A stretch of DNA of 64,000 nucleotides from Ponticoccus alexandrii (GTDB taxonomy: Bacteria; Pseudomonadota; Alphaproteobacteria; Rhodobacterales; Rhodobacteraceae). A model generated the notes under the pieces. The model saw only the letters and a list, made by a program, of their open reading frames with translations. It searched no databases and was not told the DNA's origin. Position 1 is the stretch's first letter. Every line of letters begins with the position of its first letter. Shown here piece after piece: positions 62,240-64,000 of this stretch. Location of the stretch: assembly GCF_016806125.1 (NCBI RefSeq), contig NZ_CP047166.1:992001-1056000 (forward strand). The letters are read 5' to 3'. Both the position numbers and the translations under genes were made by a program.

Positions 62240-62911
62240 ATGCGGAGATTTGCGGACATTCTGGAGATCGCGGCAGAGCGCAAGGGCGGGCGTGCGGCGG
62301 TGCTGGCGGATATGCCGACGGTGCTGTCCACTGATGCGCTGGCGGCGATCCCGGACGAGCGTTGGCTGGCGCAGATGGCGCGCGGTATCCTGCAGACCGG
62401 GATCAGCTGGACCGTGGTGGACCGCAAGTGGCCCGGCATCCTCGAGGCCTTCCATGGCTTCGACGTGGTCCGCGTTTCGATGATGTCGGACGACTGGTTC
62501 GACGCGCTGATCGCCGACACCCGGATCATCCGCTCGCCGCCGAAGGTGCGGGCGGTGCAGGAAAACGCGGTCTTCATCCGCGAGATCGCCGCGGCGCATG
62601 GTTCTTTCGGGCGCTGGGTCGGGGATTGGCCCGCAGAGGATTTCGCTGGCCTTCTGGCGCGGCTGAAGGCCGACGGAGCGCGGCTGGGCGGGACGACCGG
62701 CGCCTATACGCTGCGGGTCATGGGGAAGGAGGGCTATATTCTCTCCGCCTCTGTAGTGGCGCGGCTGGTGGAAGAAGGGGTCGTGGACAAGGCGCCCAGC
62801 TCGCGAAAGGCCTGGGCGGCGGTTCAGGACGCCTTCAACCGGTGGCGGGCGGAGAGCGGGCAGAGCCTGACCGTGATCAGCCGGGTTCTGGCGCAAAGCA
62901 TCGACGCCTGA
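62240..62911 (+). CDS. DNA-3-methyladenine glycosylase I-like protein
   Basis: A 223-residue helical protein: ILEIAAERKGGRAAVLADMP, LAQMARGILQTGISWTVVDRKW, FHGFDVVRVSMM and IIRSPPKVRAVQENA follow the Tag family layout, with the Trp (SWTVV) and Glu/Asp positions of the base-flipping pocket. It removes alkylated adenine from DNA. Zinc-binding Cys/His of classic Tag are not obvious, so it may be a divergent member. The start at 62240 follows GGGGGCGG. Confidence 0.82.
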   Translation: MRRFADILEIAAERKGGRAAVLADMPTVLSTDALAAIPDERWLAQMARGILQTGISWTVVDRKWPGILEAFHGFDVVRVSMMSDDWFDALIADTRIIRSPPKVRAVQENAVFIREIAAAHGSFGRWVGDWPAEDFAGLLARLKADGARLGGTTGAYTLRVMGKEGYILSASVVARLVEEGVVDKAPSSRKAWAAVQDAFNRWRAESGQSLTVISRVLAQSIDA

Positions 62912-62925
62912 CCACGGGTCTGAGG

Positions 62926-62947
62926 AAAGCGCCGTCGACGGCGCTTT
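62926..62947 (+). terminator. Probable terminator of the DNA glycosylase gene
   Basis: AAAGCGCCGTC (62926-62936) and its complement form a 22-base perfect palindrome ending in CTTTGA, 15 bases after the stop. The right side ends in TTT. Confidence 0.6.
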
Positions 62948-62971
62948 GAAGCCGCGTTGGCGCGGGTTCTC

Positions 62972-62991
62972 AAGGCTGTTCGAACAGCCTT
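62972..62991. repeat. Perfect 20-base palindrome
   Basis: AAGGCTGTTCGAACAGCCTT is fully self-complementary. It lies 24 bases after the first palindrome. It may be a second hairpin of the same terminator or a binding site. Confidence 0.65.
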
Positions 62992-63225
62992 ACACGCGCC
63001 GGGATTGCAGGCTTCCTGACAGGCGCGGCAGGTCAGGCGCGCCGGGCCCCTGCGGGCCAATACGCGCGGCGCGCGGTTTCTTCCCGTTAGAGGGGGCAGG
63101 GGGCCTACAGCCGGGCGGGGCGCAGAGCTGGGCGCGCCCACGCCGGAGGGGGCGGCCCGGCGGACCGGCTTGGCAATCCGCGCCCGGTGGCTATGGTGGC
63201 GGGGTTTCAAAGAAGGAGGCCACCG

Positions 63226-63966
63226 ATGCCAGAACTCCGCCATGTCGACGGTCCGCGCGGCGACCGGCTTGCCTGTGTGAAAACCGAAGGCCGGGGGCCC
63301 TGCGTGGTCTTCCTGTCCGGCTATCGCTCGGACATGGAGGGCACAAAGGCGGTCCATCTCGAGGGATGGGCCCGGGCGCGGGGGCAGGCTTTCCTGAGGC
63401 TCGACTATGCCGGGCACGGCGCCTCGGGTGGTGTCTTCGAAGAGGGCTGTATCGGTGACTGGGCGGCGGATGCCGAAGCGGTGATCCGCGCCATGGCGCC
63501 GGGGCCGGTGGTGCTGGTCGGCTCTTCCATGGGCGGCTGGATCGGCTGCCTGCTGGCGCGGCGCCTGCCGGAGGTCGCGGGCTTCATCGGTATCGCCGCC
63601 GCGCCGGACTTCACCGAGGACGGCTTCTGGGCGGGCTTCTCCGAGGATGAGCGGCGGCAGGTCATGGAGACCGGGCAGCTGCTGATGCCCTCGGCCTATG
63701 AAGACCCCTACGTGGTGACGCGCCGCCTGATCGAGGACGGCCGCGACAACCTTGTCCTGCGGGCGCCCCTGCCGATGCCATGGCCGGTCCGCCTGTTGCA
63801 GGGCACCTGTGATGAGGCGGTCAGCCGTGAGACCGCCCTGCGGCTTCTGGACCATATCGACGGCCCGGATATCCGCCTGACGCTGGTCAAACACGCCGAC
63901 CACCGCTTTTCCACCCCCGAGACGCTTGCCCTGATCGAAGCCGCGCTGGAGGAGGTTCTGGCGTGA
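63226..63966 (+). CDS. Alpha/beta hydrolase
   Basis: A 246-residue serine hydrolase. The nucleophile elbow GSSMGGW has Ser101; GTCDEAVS supplies the acid and HADHRFS the His. FLSGYRSDMEGTKAV and RLDYAGHGASGG fit the family lacking a lid, similar to short-chain esterases or palmitoyl thioesterases. The ATG at 63226 follows GAAGGAGGCC. A further gene starts inside its stop codon (GTGA). Confidence 0.9.
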   Translation: MPELRHVDGPRGDRLACVKTEGRGPCVVFLSGYRSDMEGTKAVHLEGWARARGQAFLRLDYAGHGASGGVFEEGCIGDWAADAEAVIRAMAPGPVVLVGSSMGGWIGCLLARRLPEVAGFIGIAAAPDFTEDGFWAGFSEDERRQVMETGQLLMPSAYEDPYVVTRRLIEDGRDNLVLRAPLPMPWPVRLLQGTCDEAVSRETALRLLDHIDGPDIRLTLVKHADHRFSTPETLALIEAALEEVLA

Positions 63967-64000
63967 CCACCACCGGGCGGGACCTGCCTGATCGACCGGG
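63963..64000 (+). CDS. Unidentified gene, first 12 codons only
   Basis: A GTG at 63963 overlaps the hydrolase stop by four bases and opens a frame (VTTTGRDLPDRPG) that leaves the window. Too short to identify; it is listed because of the typical coupling. Confidence 0.4.
   Translation, partial: MTTTGRDLPDRP

Larger units (their letters stand above)
62912..63225. other. Intergenic region with two perfect palindromes
   Basis: 314 bases without a gene. It holds perfect palindromes at 62926-62947 and 62972-62991, followed by GC-rich sequence leading to the alpha/beta hydrolase gene. Confidence 0.55.

Overview
The window is GC-rich DNA from an alphaproteobacterium, almost certainly a member of the Rhodobacteraceae (roseobacter group). 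Evidence: four ethylmalonyl-CoA pathway genes (ccr, ecm, a (3S)-malyl-CoA thioesterase and mesaconyl-CoA hydratase), an sdhC-D-A-B operon carrying extra small genes, a luxR-luxI pair, an HvrA-type H-NS protein, and a dispersed inverted-repeat family placed just after stop codons. It looks chromosomal and mostly housekeeping. No rRNA, tRNA or CRISPR array was recognised.

Layout. 1-7.7 kb: start of an enoyl-CoA hydratase, two short-chain dehydrogenases, a secreted DUF2125 protein, a ubiquinone-type hydroxylase, an amidase and a class I aminotransferase. 7.7-14 kb: ftsK, an 880-base gap with a dense GCTGGC array, lolA, a lysozyme-fold lipoprotein and hspQ. 14-22.8 kb: threonine aldolase, ycgN, ribF, yggS, a TPR-sulfotransferase, a porin, a DUF3576 lipoprotein, a glycosyltransferase and a small exported protein. 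23-26 kb: malyl-CoA thioesterase, an NnrU-like membrane protein, DUF1737 and mch. 26-31 kb: the succinate dehydrogenase operon with small exported and cytosolic proteins in and after it. 31-33 kb: acyl-homoserine-lactone synthase and its LuxR regulator. 33-38.3 kb: ccr, a PlsB-like acyltransferase and ecm. 38.6-49.9 kb: H-NS, deoD, DUF1989, a RecD-like helicase, an acyl-CoA ligase/MaoC/thioesterase group, an SDR diverging from a beta-keto acid cleavage enzyme, and a metallophosphoesterase/diacylglycerol-kinase pair. 50.1-52.2 kb: the only clearly mobile segment, an IS3-family element with a broken orfA next to a truncated AT-richer gene. 52.2-64 kb: metF diverging from a MetR-like regulator, cold-shock protein, an ArsC/Spx-like protein, a four-gene bufferin operon, thrS, an MFS transporter, a DNA glycosylase and an alpha/beta hydrolase.

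How the genes work together. ccr, ecm, mch and the thioesterase are parts of acetyl-CoA assimilation through the ethylmalonyl-CoA pathway, which feeds succinate and malate into the TCA cycle beside succinate dehydrogenase. Upstream regions of ccr and the thioesterase gene share a TTGCGCAA-like palindromic motif that may be a common operator. The most distinctive system is the bufferin cluster at 55.5-58.2 kb: a DUF2282 precursor with four cysteines, an MNIO-family (DUF692) modifying enzyme, its DUF2063 partner and a DoxX membrane protein. This is the recently described class of peptide thought to bind copper in the envelope after cysteine modification.
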